Shown: positions 45,434 to 56,261, numbered from the stretch's first letter. The stretch: DNA of 64,000 nt from Dipteris shenzhenensis (GCA_047967505.1 CM106539.1), one strand, 5' to 3'. Notes: generated by a model from the letters alone, not told the origin. A program made the numbers and translations.

Positions 45434-46270
45434 TGCAAATGGGACAAGTCAAAAAGCACTGACAAAGTGACCCAAAAGATAGCCTCAAGGCTTGGAACTA
45501 CAAAAAATAGGACTTGCTGTCCAAATCTGAGAAAGCCCCAAAATAAGCTGTAATTTGCAAATGTGATCAAATGGCCGGCAATTTCTTGCCAAATTCACTT
45601 CAAATCTGAAAGTATGGTACATACTTTGATGGCCGTATGGACGGGTATGCAGGGAGACTCCCGTGCAGCCTCAGCTAGGAGGGCTTCTTTCTTCAGGGAA
45701 TGGAAGGATTCTCCTTTCTTCTCTGAGACTACTACAGGGTTGAGGTGGCACTTTCAGCCTCAACCTTGGTTGTTTTCCACCTCACTCTGAGCGGGTTTTT
45801 TATTTATCCTCATGATTTCATGATGTATTCCGCTTTGAGCTTGCTCTTGCGGGTTTTTTCTCTTACTTAATAGAAGTCTCTTTCTTGGAAAAAAATAATA
45901 ATCTGAAAGTATGGTGCAATCTGCCTGCAATAGACCCAAAAGCCCCAATTTGTATAGCAAAACTGAGCTAAAAATGAGGCAAATTCAAGAAAGCCCCAAA
46001 TTCTCTGCAAATCTGCAATTTGCCTGCAGAATCGTAGCCCGAATGCAAAAGCCCCAAATGTCACCAAAAAATTGCAGATCTGCTACAATGTTTGCTCCGG
46101 ACGGTACAGAATTGTACGGATGCCGAAGTACGAAAAAGTATGAAAATAAAAAAACTATACGGAAATCCGTACACCTGTACAGACAGTATGGAAATCCATA
46201 CAATTGTATGGACAGGTTCTAACGCGCAGTACGGACAGCTGTACGGAATTGTACGAACATATTTTTTTAT
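45434..46270 (-). mobile_element. Copia leader region, split by a small L1 insertion
   Basis: Sequence upstream of the gag start on the minus strand, with repeated phrases such as AGCCCCAAA and ATTTGC. The part 46080-46250 contains many GTACGGA/TCCGTAC motifs in direct and inverted order. No LTR boundary or PBS was found. Confidence 0.5.
45619..45899 (+). mobile_element. 5'-truncated L1-A insertion
   Basis: It matches the last 280 bp of the long L1-A copy (CTTTGATGGCCGTATGG onward, end TTAATAGAAGTCTCTTTC plus A-rich tail). A direct repeat AATCTGAAAGTATGGT flanks it at 45603-45618 and 45900-45915. Confidence 0.88.
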
Positions 46271-46279
46271 TTTTTATTT

Positions 46280-47640
46280 TTGGGAGGGGCGATAGTTGAC
46301 GCGCCGCACGGAATCATACAGACAACAGGTCAGGGGGTCGCACGCCGTGATACTAGCTACTACCCCTCCCAAATGCTATCCTCCGAAGGAGAATGTGCTG
46401 CCTCACTCATTATCATTCTCAAGGGGGCCCTAGTCCGAGAGAACTGACCCAACCATCTACTGTCCATCCACATGCGGAGTCCCTCCCACTAGGACTCAAA
46501 GATGGCTAGGTCAATCTTCCTCATCCGCTGCCCTGCCCCTCGCAAACGCGCTAAGACGCCAAGCCTCACCTCTTCCTTCATGGGCAATCTGCTCCATTTG
46601 CCAAACGAGCCGGCCGGTGGTTCACTGTCCCACTGTGTGCAACCAATGTGAGTCCGCTGCCCGAGCATATGCCCATCTTGATCCTTGATCTTCGGGTGCC
46701 AGACGAGGGGCTGATGCTCTAACTTTTCTCTGCAACGGGGCTGAGGACGAATGAGGCCCCTTGCCAATCTCTGCCAGACCCTATGGAAGCTCCTCATCAA
46801 GGACTCCTTCCCCGTGAGGGGGGCCTCTAAGAAGATCCATCTGTGTGAATGCTGCCATTGCCCCCGAGTACGTGGGGTGTTCCTGAGAAGCTCTTGCTAG
46901 GAGAGGAGCTTCCAAGGCTCTGCGCCCGAGGTGAGGCCGTGTACCACCAACTTGCCCAAGAGGGCTCTGCTCTGCATCTCCAGATCAATGATACCCAAGC
47001 CTCCCAATGTCTGCGGCATGATCACTGTCTGCCAAGTGACTCGGGCTCTAGTATTCTGTGTGCCGTCCGAGCATGCCCAAAGGAAGTTTTGAACCAACCA
47101 TTGGAGCTGCCCAATGTACCCTCTGTGGAAGCACTACCAGGAGGTGATATACCAGGCCATGGCAAGGACCCGGTTTGCCACTAAGGCACGGACCGCTAGG
47201 GCAAGTTTGGCCGAGCTCTAGCAAAGAAGCTTGTGTCGCACTCTCTCGAGGATCGGGACAATCTGCTACTCTGCTATAATATCAATACCCACCTAGCATC
47301 CGAGGTATCTCGCTGTGTGGCCTCGTGGTATCTAGTGGAAGCCAAAGTCCCCCCCCCCACTCTCAAATCTCTTGTGTCTCCTCAAAGCCTATGTCTCCTC
47401 AAAGCCTATGAAGAAATCTATGGATTTTGTCCAGTTGATCCTCGCACCCGAGGCCTCACAGTAGATAGCCAGGGATCTCCTGACTCTATCCAAGCTCGCT
47501 GTGGTGCCCTCTACGTACAAGGCCGTGTCATTTGCAAACACAGAGTCTACCTGTGAGGCCCACCACTTGTGATCTCAGGTAGTATCCCAAAGCCTCTGCC
47601 ACAAACAAGAAGAGAAAGGGAGCGAGGGGACAGCCTGGCG
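46280..47640 (-). pseudogene. L1-B RT and downstream region, minus strand
   Basis: Minus-strand reading gives GCPLAPFLFLFVAEALGYYL near 47590-47640, DTALYVEG and SGARINWTKS near 47460-47530 in broken frames, ARVTWQTVIMPQTLGGLGII near 46990-47050, and RCREKLEHQPLVWHPKIKDQ near 46680-46740. The last match is near 46490. The zf-RVT domain is missing. It continues the endonuclease at 48560-49619 after a LINE2 insertion and a loss of the first RT blocks. Confidence 0.75.
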
Positions 47641-47644
47641 GACC

Positions 47645-48520
47645 AAGCGAGAGAAAAAGAAGAAAGAAAGAAAGAAAGTTTATTAAAGTCTTCGGGAGAC
47701 CGTGAAGGTCTATGAGACTAAAGAAAACTGATACAATGAGCGTGCAGGTGGTGATCGTCAAAGACCAATCATAGAGGGGCTGTCAAATGGGAGGCCGAAA
47801 AAAACCCTGCGATAGATGATTGGCCTCTGACGTCACGCGGCCTAGTCGAGCTCGGTCGTCGGGGGTGGCGGGTGGCCCTGTGGATGAGGGCAACGGTAAC
47901 CCCAGTGGATGAGATGTCATGGACCCGGATGTGTGAGTCTGTCCGCTGGCGCAGCTGTCGTGGCTCTGGCTCTCGCTCACATCCGTGTCGTCGGCTAGAC
48001 TGAGGAGAGGTATCCTGTGACTGGAAGAAATCAGTGATGGGCCGCTGAGTGTCCTCACGCTGTGTGTGCTGCACGTGTTGCCATGCTCGGAGAGAGGTAT
48101 CTCAGTGGCGAGTCATCTCATGTAAGAAAGCGGCTAGGCATCGCTGATCCGAGAACTGCAGCATGTGTGGGAGGGGGCCGAATCCGTCGCGAAAGAGGCA
48201 GTGGTACCGGCCTCGAATGGCATAATAACCCTAAACTGACCGAGGGAGATCCGAAGCGCATGTGGTAGATGAAGCTGTGTGTAACCCGGAGGTGTGATGA
48301 AGCCCTCCTGTGAGATCTGGAGGCAGTGTCGGCGGTAGAAGTCGAGCTTCACAGGAAGCTCGGAGTGAAGAAACCATGTCCGCCAGGTGTGGAGCTGGAG
48401 CAGATCCGCTCGAATGAGCCGGTTGACCTCCTGGTCAGTGCTCTAGTGGTATGAAAGAACTGCTTTGTCATCATGTCCCCCTGTTGTACCCACCGGGCCC
48501 GAGAGGAGTGATAGGAGAAC
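47645..48520 (-). mobile_element. LINE2 3' part with CTTT tail, nested in L1-B
   Basis: The minus strand reads MKLDFYRRHCLQISQEGFIT and LRISLGQFRV near 48230-48350, equal to the copies at 2.7 and 53.8 kb, and ends with AATAAA directly before CTTTCTTTCTTTCTT at 47655-47680. It separates the endonuclease and RT parts of a minus-strand L1-B. Confidence 0.75.
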
Positions 48521-48559
48521 TCAGCCCATCGAACTCTGTGTCCTGAAGCTCTAGGCGCG

Positions 48560-49619
48560 TGCTCTCAAATCTGCCACTAAGCCACTGGGATGCTGGGTTC
48601 TGCTCCTTGAGCCTCTCTATGGAGGTGAGGTCTCTCCATAGTGCCCGCTCGTGCTCCTGAAGAGCCCTCCTTTGTCTAAGGGCTGAGCTTGCAACTCCTC
48701 ACTGCTCCTCTGGATCACATCAACCACCCATGAAGCCCAGTCCTCACAAGGTGCTGACTCTAACTGCTGCCAAATCTCTGCCATAACTTGTTGAATCTCC
48801 TCATCCTATAGGAGGTCCTCTGGAATGCGGACCTCCTTCTGGGGAAGACCTTGGCGGGGCTGCTCTAGGTGGAGTACTGCTAGAGAGTGGTCTGACATCG
48901 TGGTGCCTGCCATAATCTCGGTAGAGCCGCCTCTATGCAGTGCCCAATCCCCAACGTAGAAACGGTCCAGCCTCTGAAGTAGCCCATCATGTCTCCTTTG
49001 GCCGAAAGAGAAGAGGAGGCTTTTAGGTATCCTGCTGAACTCTGGCTCTTGCCATGGGTCTCTGCGACTGATCATGAAAATTAATTGGTCCTAGGTGCTC
49101 CGCTCTGCTACTGGCATCTTAGAGAATGAGGCACCTCCCTGCTTGTCCTCCCCAAACTCCAGGTTGTTGAAGTCTCCAACAATCCAAGAGTCAACATCCA
49201 GAAGACACTCTGTCAGCCTCCTCCAAAAGGCCAGACGATGTTGTCTACACACTGGGGCATACACATTCAGGATCCCGATTCTGGACTCTCCCATCCTCAC
49301 TCCCATCCAAATTGCTCGTTTTGGGATAAGCTCGTCTTGATCATAGACCTCTGGAGCCATTGTTTGTGAGACCGAGATGCAGACCCCTCCACTGCGTCCC
49401 ACGGCATGGGACCACACCTTCGGGCCTCTCTCCAAAAGGAGATGGTGTCTCCGTCTAATGTCTGATGCTAAGAACATATGCTCCTAAATCAAAAGTATGT
49501 CCACTGCCTGCCCTACCACTGCCCTCTGTAGCTCTTACCGAAGGATCAGGTACTGTGGCGGTTGAGTACAAGCATGGTCATGGAGCCCATGCACGTCCCA
49601 ACTCACTATGGTCCAGCTC
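48560..49619 (-). pseudogene. L1-B endonuclease, minus strand
   Basis: The start ATGAGCTGGACC at 49619 gives IVSWDVHGLHDHA. Then RSGGVCISVSQTM, GILNVYAPVCRQHR, WIVGDFNNLEFGE (near 49150-49190) and, after a stop near 49080, RLDRFYVGDWALHRGG and MSDHSLAVLHLEQP (near 48870-48970). These are the L1 endonuclease boxes with GDFN and SDH. The frame ends at 48806 and a decayed linker runs on to about 48560. Confidence 0.82.
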
Positions 49620-51795
49620 ATGAGGACGGGGATGTAGAAAACAAGGCTCTCCTATGGGTGGGTGCAGGTTTCAGAAAGACTGCCTTTTGTGACTTTGTCG
49701 GGGGTTTGGAGGGCAAGTAGTCCGTGTCTGTATGTCGGCGTACTAGGGTGGACACCGGCTCAATGCCAATCTTCCATGCCCACTTCATCATGAAGGAGAC
49801 TTCCACATCGAACAAATCAGCACACGACTGGGGTGGCCAGTAGGATGCCTGACCAATCTTTGCCTCAAGCGGCAATCTGATAACCCTACTGCCAAACCAC
49901 ACATCGGCTTCTCCCGCGTGAAGCATAGCTGAAAATTGACCTTAGCACCATGGGCGTGCCAAAGGTCCAGTCCCTGTGGCCCCATCCACTCGTCCGTCAT
50001 GCATGAAATCTCCTCAGCAAGTTCTTTAGCCTCCCCCCCCCTCCTTAGGACGTGCCTCAACTCCCCTGCCATTGGGCAACGGTAAGACAGTGCCCCCTTC
50101 CGCTTCCTCGTCGCAACATCTCATCCCATCTCGCCATTCGGGGGGGGAGCCAGAGGGAAGGGGCTCGTCCTCCGGTCAGCAGCTCCCAAACTTCAGCCTG
50201 GGCGTCCCTTGCCGCGATACTTTTGGAGATTGGGGCCCTGGAACTATCTAGAGATTCGGGACTCTTACCCTCTACCCTTGGAGGTAACGCTTGTGATCTT
50301 ACAGCCCCAAAAAGGGAATTTGATCAGCGTCGTGGGATCTTAGACACACCCAATTTGGAGATTCCAGTTCGCCTCCACAGGGTTGGAGAAGTGGTCCCTA
50401 GTGGTATTTGATGCTATGTTGGGGAAGGGGGGGGGGGCGAAGGGCGGGAGGCGGAGGGAGGGTGACGGGTGGTGAGGATGACCATAGCAGGAGAGGCGAG
50501 GGGGGGAGGAGGGGGTGCGGGGAGCTCAAGAGGAAGGGGAGGGAGAGGAGAGGGAGAGGATCTACGGGGGGAGGGGGGCGAGGGGGAGTAGGGGAGACCA
50601 CAGGCCCACCTTGCTGATCAGGCTCGTCGAGGCTCTGAATCCACTCCTCTTGAACATTTGTCAGGCTAACCTCGGGGTAGCTTCTGCCATCGTAGCATCA
50701 GGAGCTCCTGGGGCTTGCTGCTGATGCAAGGGTGAATGCGGAAGTTGGATGGACCTCCTTCACGAGATGATCAACTGGCTGAGCAGTGGCCCTTGCTGCC
50801 TGGGGGGGGGGGGTTTCTCCATGTATGGGCTCCTGCTGCTGCTCCTTCCGCAAGTACCTCCCGAACTACTCTCTCTCTCTCTCTCTCCTTGTGTCTAGCC
50901 CGCTGCCTTCGGCGCTTTCGAGCTAGTTTTCTTGGTTTCTTTTGCTTTTTAACCTGGGTCCAGTGCCCTTCTGAAGGTGTCAGCGAGGGGGTCTAAGACT
51001 CGTGCTGCTCCTGTTTGGAGGGGTGGTGGGACCTGGCCTGTTGACTCTGCCTGCTCTATGGTGGTGGGCCCTAGCCTGCTGACTCTACCTGCTCTGCGGG
51101 GGTTGGGGGGAGGAGCCCGATCTTGGCCACGAGGGCAATCTCTAGCTAGATGACCCATCTGCTTGCAAATGAAGACACGGGCGTGGTAACCCAAAAATCT
51201 CCACTCACTGACGAAGTGTATCCCCCTCAAGGGTCTTAAGGAGGATCAACGACTAGTCTGATCTTGGGGACCCCGTTATCTGCTACCACTGATGCGGCTG
51301 AATCTGGCAGGGACTCCAGCACAGTGCTAAACGCTTGACCAATGGAGGGGAGGATGGCTCTATATTCCTTTGGGAGCCCCGAGAAGTGGGGCGTAACCGG
51401 AAAACGGGAAACATGGTGTGTCGTGTCCATGTCCTCCACTGTAAAGCCATGGTACCAAGGGAAGAGGTACACTAGGTGCGGGTGAAGGAGGATGGGGTTC
51501 TGCTCTACAATGCCAAGGCAGTAGTGGGGGAGCTCAACTGGATGAGGAAGACGCTTCTTCTGTAGATGGTGACCTCCTGAGTGTGGTTGCCCTCTAGTGC
51601 CAAGCTCGCTTGGATCCACCACTCTCGCACCTGTCTCCTTGTGGGTGTGAGGTCCACAATTCTGCTCATGATCGCCTTGTCGTGGTGGGATTGAACTGCT
51701 TGATGTACCTGTTGCTTGTTGGTTGGAGAAAGAAGGACCTTATTAGCTGTGGGATTCGAGGTGGTGCTGCCATAGAGCCCCTCTGGCCAGACCAA
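49620..51795 (-). pseudogene. L1-B ORF1: DUF4283-like domain and CCHC zinc knuckle
   Basis: From 51795 the minus strand reads IVDLTPTRRQVREWWIQASL and EVTIYRRSVFLIQL, then in the next frame FPWYHGFTVEDMDTTHHVSR and AFSTVLESLPDSAAS. At 51150-51230 it has WRFLGYHARVFICKQMGHL followed by ARDC, most of a CCHC zinc knuckle. This is the order of plant L1 ORF1 proteins. The C-terminal part lies in broken frames at 49620-50070. G- and C-rich low-complexity DNA interrupts it at 50400-50600, and a (CT)n tract lies at 50867-50887. Confidence 0.72.
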
Positions 51796-51849
51796 GGGTC
51801 ACCACCAAGATTTTCTCTCCGAACAAGCACAAAAGCTCCCGTTGCAAAG

Positions 51850-52190
51850 GAAGAAGAGGGAAAAAACCGTAGGGAAGGAGGCGAAGAGGGGGGGGCGGGA
51901 TGAGGCGGAGAGATGGTGAAGGAGGAGACAGAGATGAGGTGGGGGGGGGGGGGGGGGGCGGAAGAAGACGGGCTGAAGGAAGGAGGGAGAAGGCGGGGAG
52001 GGAGATAGAAAAGAGGCAGGGAGGCGGTGGGGGATGGCGGGGAGGAGGGGGTGGAGAAGGCGGGGAGGAGGAGTTGGAGAAGGCGGGGAGGAGGAGGTGG
52101 AGGGGGGGAGGCGGGAAGGACAATAGAAGGGAGTGGGAGGGCAACGGGAATCTCTGGTGTTGTTTCGGAGACCACATCTGAACATTTATG

Positions 52191-52232
<42 letters not shown>

Positions 52233-52237
52233 GTATA

Positions 52238-52274
<37 letters not shown>

Positions 52275-52529
52275 AGACATAGATGAGGTGGGGGGGGCGG
52301 AAGAAGACGGGCTGAAGGAAGGAGGGAGAAGGCGGGGAGGGAGATAGAAAAGAGGCAGGGAGGCGGTGGGGGATGGCGGGGAGGAGGGGGTGGAGAAGGC
52401 GGGGAGGAGGAGTTGGAGAAGGCGGGGAGGAGGAGGTGGAGGGGGGGAGGCGGGAAGGACAATAGAAGGGAGTGGGAGGGCAACGGGAATCTCTGGTGTT
52501 GTTTCGGAGCCCACATCTGAACATTTATG

Positions 52530-52595
<66 letters not shown>

Positions 52596-52612
52596 CAGCT
52601 TCTATCTTTATT
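51850..52612. repeat. 339-bp tandem duplication, G-rich with (CT)n(AT)n ends
   Basis: The unit from GAAGAAGACGGGCTGAAGG (51961 and 52300) to the (CT)n(TA)n tract is present twice, nearly without differences. It is G-rich on the plus strand (GGCGGGGAGGAGG repeats). The long proline-rich frames on the minus strand come from this composition and are not genes. The minus strand leads into the L1-B ORF1, so it may be that element's 5' leader. Confidence 0.8.
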
Positions 52613-52840
52613 CCATTCTCAACTTCTATCTCTACAAATGTCCAGTCCACTTGCAATTCCCCATCTACTCCAGCATTAGGCGGACACATTCCCTCCCTCC
52701 CAGTGTCACTTCCGTCTCCAACTCCTTCCACCCCCTCTCTTGTCACCACCACTCCTTTCACCCCTCTCTTGATCCCATCACACTTGTTTCTACAGGATCT
52801 CCCTTGTTTCCTTTTCCTTCACCACCCATCATGTGCACAA
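52613..52840 (+). pseudogene. Possible LINE2 ORF1 Ser/Thr/Pro-rich remnant
   Basis: TCTATCTCTACAAATG and CTCCAACTCC phrases resemble the Ser/Thr/Pro-coding stretch of the LINE2 ORF1 at 4440-4620. No frame is intact, so this is tentative. Confidence 0.35.
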
Positions 52841-52845
52841 CAGAA

Positions 52846-54020
52846 AGAAAGAAAGAAAGTTTATTAAAGACTTCGGAAGAGCGATGGGTCTATGAGATTG
52901 TGAAAATCCTGATACAACAAGCTGTGGTAGTGGAGCTACTAAACGAGCGTCCATACCAAAAAATGCAGAATGGCAGTACTAAGTCCTAAGTACAACATAG
53001 TCATGTCGATGGTCGACTATATATCAATCTCAGCATCATCATCAATATCATCATCATCCCCAGCAACAGCAAGATATCAGGATGGATGAGGCAGTGGAGG
53101 CATGAAGTCGGCAATAGAGTGCTGTCGGCCACTCAGAGGTGCGGTCCTGGCACGTCTCCTGGTCGTAGCTCTGCGTCTAACCAGGGCTACTGTGACCCCC
53201 ATCGGTCGGGCTCCGACTCTAAACAAGGAGGGGATGTCTCCAAGTGTGATCTGTATGTCGACCCTCTGTCTGAGCTATCGGGTCACGGGCTCCGGGTCAC
53301 GGTCATGTCGAGGCCTCGTCTCATTGGGTCCATGTGATCTAGCTGAAAGAACTCCGTGATAGAGCTCTGAGAGGGATCAACCGAGGAAGAGGTCTGCTCC
53401 TGTCTCCGTGCTTGGAGTATCCTCTCGCGGTGTCTAAGTGCCTCATGAATGAAACCTGCCAAACACCGCTGGTCTGGGTAGGAGAGGAAACGGGCTACAA
53501 TCCCATAACTATCCCTGAAGAGGCAGTGGAAACGTCCTCGGATCTCATAGTACACAGGACTCCTGAAGATGAAATGCTCCTCTGTCTCAACCTCCTGTAT
53601 GTCACATAGTGTGCATATGCGCCGCTCCTTGGGTAGTCGCTCTGCTCTGCCACTCTCGATGCGAAGTCTGTGTGAAGAGACCCGGAATTGCCCAAGAGAG
53701 ATCCTCATCGAGTGATAGGTGAATTTGTGTGTATCCTGGTGGGTCAATGAAACCCTCCGTTGTGATATGTAAGAAGTGATCTCTGTAAAAGCTAAGCTTC
53801 ATTGGGAGTTCACTCGGTTCCAACCAGGTCCAAAAAGTGTGTAGCTGTAGTAGATCGTCACGGATAACCTGGTTGACCTCGTGTGATAAGAGGGGAGAGA
53901 ACGGAGCATCCATGCTATACTGAAAGGGAGGTAGTCTATCCATGTGGAGCTCCAGTTGCTCAAACCATCTCTCTGTACGTGCATACCAGCACCTCTAATC
54001 TCCTCCTGCTGCAAGTGCCA
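52846..54020 (-). pseudogene. LINE2 ORF2 C-terminal region with 3' UTR and CTTT tail
   Basis: The minus strand gives LPPFQYSMDAPFSPLLSHEV, MKLSFYRDHFLHITTEGFID (near 53760-53810) and, in the next frame, MRISLGQFRVSSHRLRIESG and RRICTLCDIQEVETEEHFIF (near 53560-53660), a zinc-binding-like block. The 3' region ends with AATAAA and CTTTCTTTCTTTCTTTC at 52845-52870. Frameshifts near 53690 break it. It is the downstream part of the RT at 54855-55339. Confidence 0.8.
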
Positions 54021-54854
54021 TAGAAGAGAATAGAGCTATCCATGGTAGCCTGCTACGCCCCGAGGTATAATCCCCATATTCCCTAACTCGATACAGATAT
54101 GTGATGACCTAAAATGCAACATCTAGTGGCCCCCAACAAGGGTTGCCGTACATCCCCGCTGGGCGAGCCAAGGAGTCAAAAAGCAACCCCTTGGTGCGTG
54201 GATCCTGAAAGTGTGAGCGGAAGCACTGCCTCTCTAGCCTGGCCAATGAGGCATACCCTCTACTCAAGCCCACATGGAGCCCATCGAGAACCTCTCTTTT
54301 TCATATGCCCACATCCTCCTTATTCCACATGGGAATTCTAAAAGGATTCTTCTTGACTGCACACTCCTCCACATGCCTTCCACACACTTGGCATGTGGCC
54401 TCTCTTATATTATTGAAACACATGGACATGATCCCACCTCTTTATATGACTCACTCTTCCTATTTTCTAAAAAATCCATAATATCCCATACACCTATAAC
54501 TCTCACCCCATATCAAGGTATTTATAATTCATACCTATGGTATTTACAATGATCCATTCCACTCATCCTCTCAATCCCATACAATATCTTAGAAAATAGA
54601 AATAAGTGAGAGCCGCTAGGCTATCACTTAATACTCAAACTCTTATCAACAAACATAGAGAAAAACAATACCAATGCCAAATTAAAAATATCAATTTTTG
54701 GCGTCACATCCTTCCCCCCCCAGCAGATCCTCTCTAGTGATAGAGATTGTCTGTTGGCCCTCAAGGTGGTCGAGCATGTGCCTGCATCGCGGGTCTCATA
54801 GTGAAGCTCGGTCCGGAGAAGATAAGCCCAAGATAAGTGTATGATGGAACTATC
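54021..54854. other. Insertion between two LINE2 parts, possibly a solo LTR
   Basis: From 54102 (TGATGACC) to 54707 (GCGTCACA) the ends look like an LTR of about 606 bp in minus orientation, rich in AT. No matching flanking duplication is seen, so the assignment is weak. The segment 54708-54854 is not recognised. Confidence 0.35.
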
Positions 54855-55339
54855 TCAACAGATGACCCCGCAAATGTGAACTAGGTGTCTCTGAAGCCCC
54901 TCTGCTGAGGAAGATAAGAGAGCCACGTCATCTGCATAGAGCAAAATCTGGATCAGCGTACCCGCCAGAGAGCAACCTACACACCCCTGTGTCTGCATCA
55001 CTGTCTCAAGCTCGTCAATGTAGAGGCCAAACAAGGTAGGCGACAAAGGACACCCTTGTTTGACCCCGATGGTACTCATGATCTCGTCTGTCCACCCGGA
55101 TCCTGCCCGAACTCTGCCAGAAACTCTCTCGTAAATTGCCATGACAGCCCAAATGATCTCCTGGTCATAACCCACGTCCTGTAGGTGCCATATGAGGAAG
55201 ATGTGTCTATGTTGGATCTTGCTATCTCCTTGCGGTTAGCAAATGATGGTGGAGGTATTTGGGCCATGCATAGGATGATAAGGAGGAGAGGGAAGAGATG
55301 GCAGCATTCAGTGTCTTGGGACAGGTGGTCCAAAATGCT
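54855..55339 (-). pseudogene. LINE2 reverse transcriptase palm
   Basis: The minus-strand frame from 55175 reads VGYDQEIIWAVMAIYERVSG-like start, [19 protein letters not shown] with IDELE, and LLYADDVALLSSSAEG near 54890-54930, so the YADD box is intact. The part upstream of 55175 is shifted. Unlike L1-A (QGCPLAPFLF, LADD) this RT has VKQGCPLSP and YADD, which separates the two families. A gypsy insertion at 55345 interrupts it upstream. Confidence 0.82.
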
Positions 55340-55344
55340 CGTCG
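55340..55344. repeat. Target-site duplication CGTCG (left)
   Basis: Identical to 62960-62964. Confidence 0.9.
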
Positions 55345-56260
55345 TGTCACCACAATGTAAATATCCTAAGTCAAAGTACAGTTGACCATTTATTTGATCA
55401 TAATTAAAGAGTTTTATATGTGTTAATTATGGTCAAAGAGTTATTTTAATGGTCAAAGGATTGACTACGGTCAAAGATACTTGACTCTAGTCAAGTAAAC
55501 CTGACTGCGGTCAGAGAGTGTTGACTTCGGTCAACAAGACTTGGCATGCGCCAAGAGGGTTAACCCCGGTTAACCAAGATGTGCCAACTTCGGTTGGAGA
55601 GACTTGGCTATAATTAAGGCGCCTTGACCTTTGGTCAAAGCTCTTTAATTATAATCAAGAGTGTTGACTCCGGTCAACTAGAGAATATATATATATTTAT
55701 TTGTATATATATATTTGTTTAGATGTGCACATGTGTTCAGTGGGGACGCCCACCGTGACTAGGATTAGTCCACAGTGTGTTATTTGCATGCAAAGCGCTA
55801 ACAATTAATGGGTACCATGGTGGTGCGCTTTAATTAATTGTTGCAGGTACTAGGAAGGATTATTTTTCCTAAGCGTAATGGGAGCCTGACAAGCATCTAG
55901 GAGACGGTTCGTGTGACCGAGAGCTTTGAAGACTCCAGAATGGCCCTTAGTGGCATGTAATAGGATTTAGTCTAGATTTTAGACAAGTGGCATGTTGCCA
56001 ATTTGAATGGAGCTTGAAGCTCTTGTAAGAAAAGGGATTATTCACGTTTTGTAAGGTGGAGATTTACGAGATAGCTCTACGCTGAACTTCTGTAACGGAT
56101 TTTCTTGGATAAATAAAGACCTTCGGGGGGGTCCAGCCCGACGATTTGTCCTGGGCCCTAGTGCATCTTCAGAGAGAGGGAGTGAGGGAGAGCTTTTGAG
56201 AGCATAAATCCCGTCGTTTAAGAGTGGTGATAGCTGTCTTTCACCATCCGTCTGGTTTTA
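55345..56260 (+). mobile_element. 5' LTR of young gypsy element, 916 bp
   Basis: Starts TGTCACCACAATG and ends GTCTGGTTTTA. By eye it differs from the 3' LTR at about eight positions in 916. The first third (55370-55680) is a chain of short inverted repeats with TTGAC/GTCAA arms. ATAAATAAAG-like sequence (TGGATAAATAAAGACC near 56110) may hold the polyadenylation signal, and a (AT)n tract lies near 55685-55715. The end TA instead of CA is unusual. Confidence 0.93.
55370..55682 (+). promoter_or_regulatory. Array of W-box-containing hairpins in the LTR
   Basis: Successive inverted repeats include TTGACTACGGTCAA, CTTGACTCTAGTCAAG, GTTGACTTCGGTCAAC, CTTGGCATGCGCCAAG, GGTTAACCCCGGTTAACC, CCAACTTCGGTTGG, TTGACCTTTGGTCAA and GTTGACTCCGGTCAAC. 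About fourteen TTGAC cores on either strand can be counted, the W-box recognised by plant WRKY factors. Several loops are TTCG closed by C-G, the extra-stable RNA tetraloop. Confidence 0.7.
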
Positions 56261-56261
56261 T

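Noticed and set aside
49788-50072. Minus-strand frame of 94 codons
   Set aside because: Overlaps the broken C-terminal part of L1-B ORF1 in another frame and carries no separate signal.
51666-52516. Two long proline/serine-rich minus-strand frames of 257 and 282 codons
   Set aside because: They run through a G-rich tandem repeat and (CT)n(AT)n tracts; composition alone keeps several frames open and there is no domain.
54102-54707. A solo LTR of 606 bp with TG...CA ends
   Set aside because: No matching flanking duplication and no second copy in the window; kept only as a possibility.
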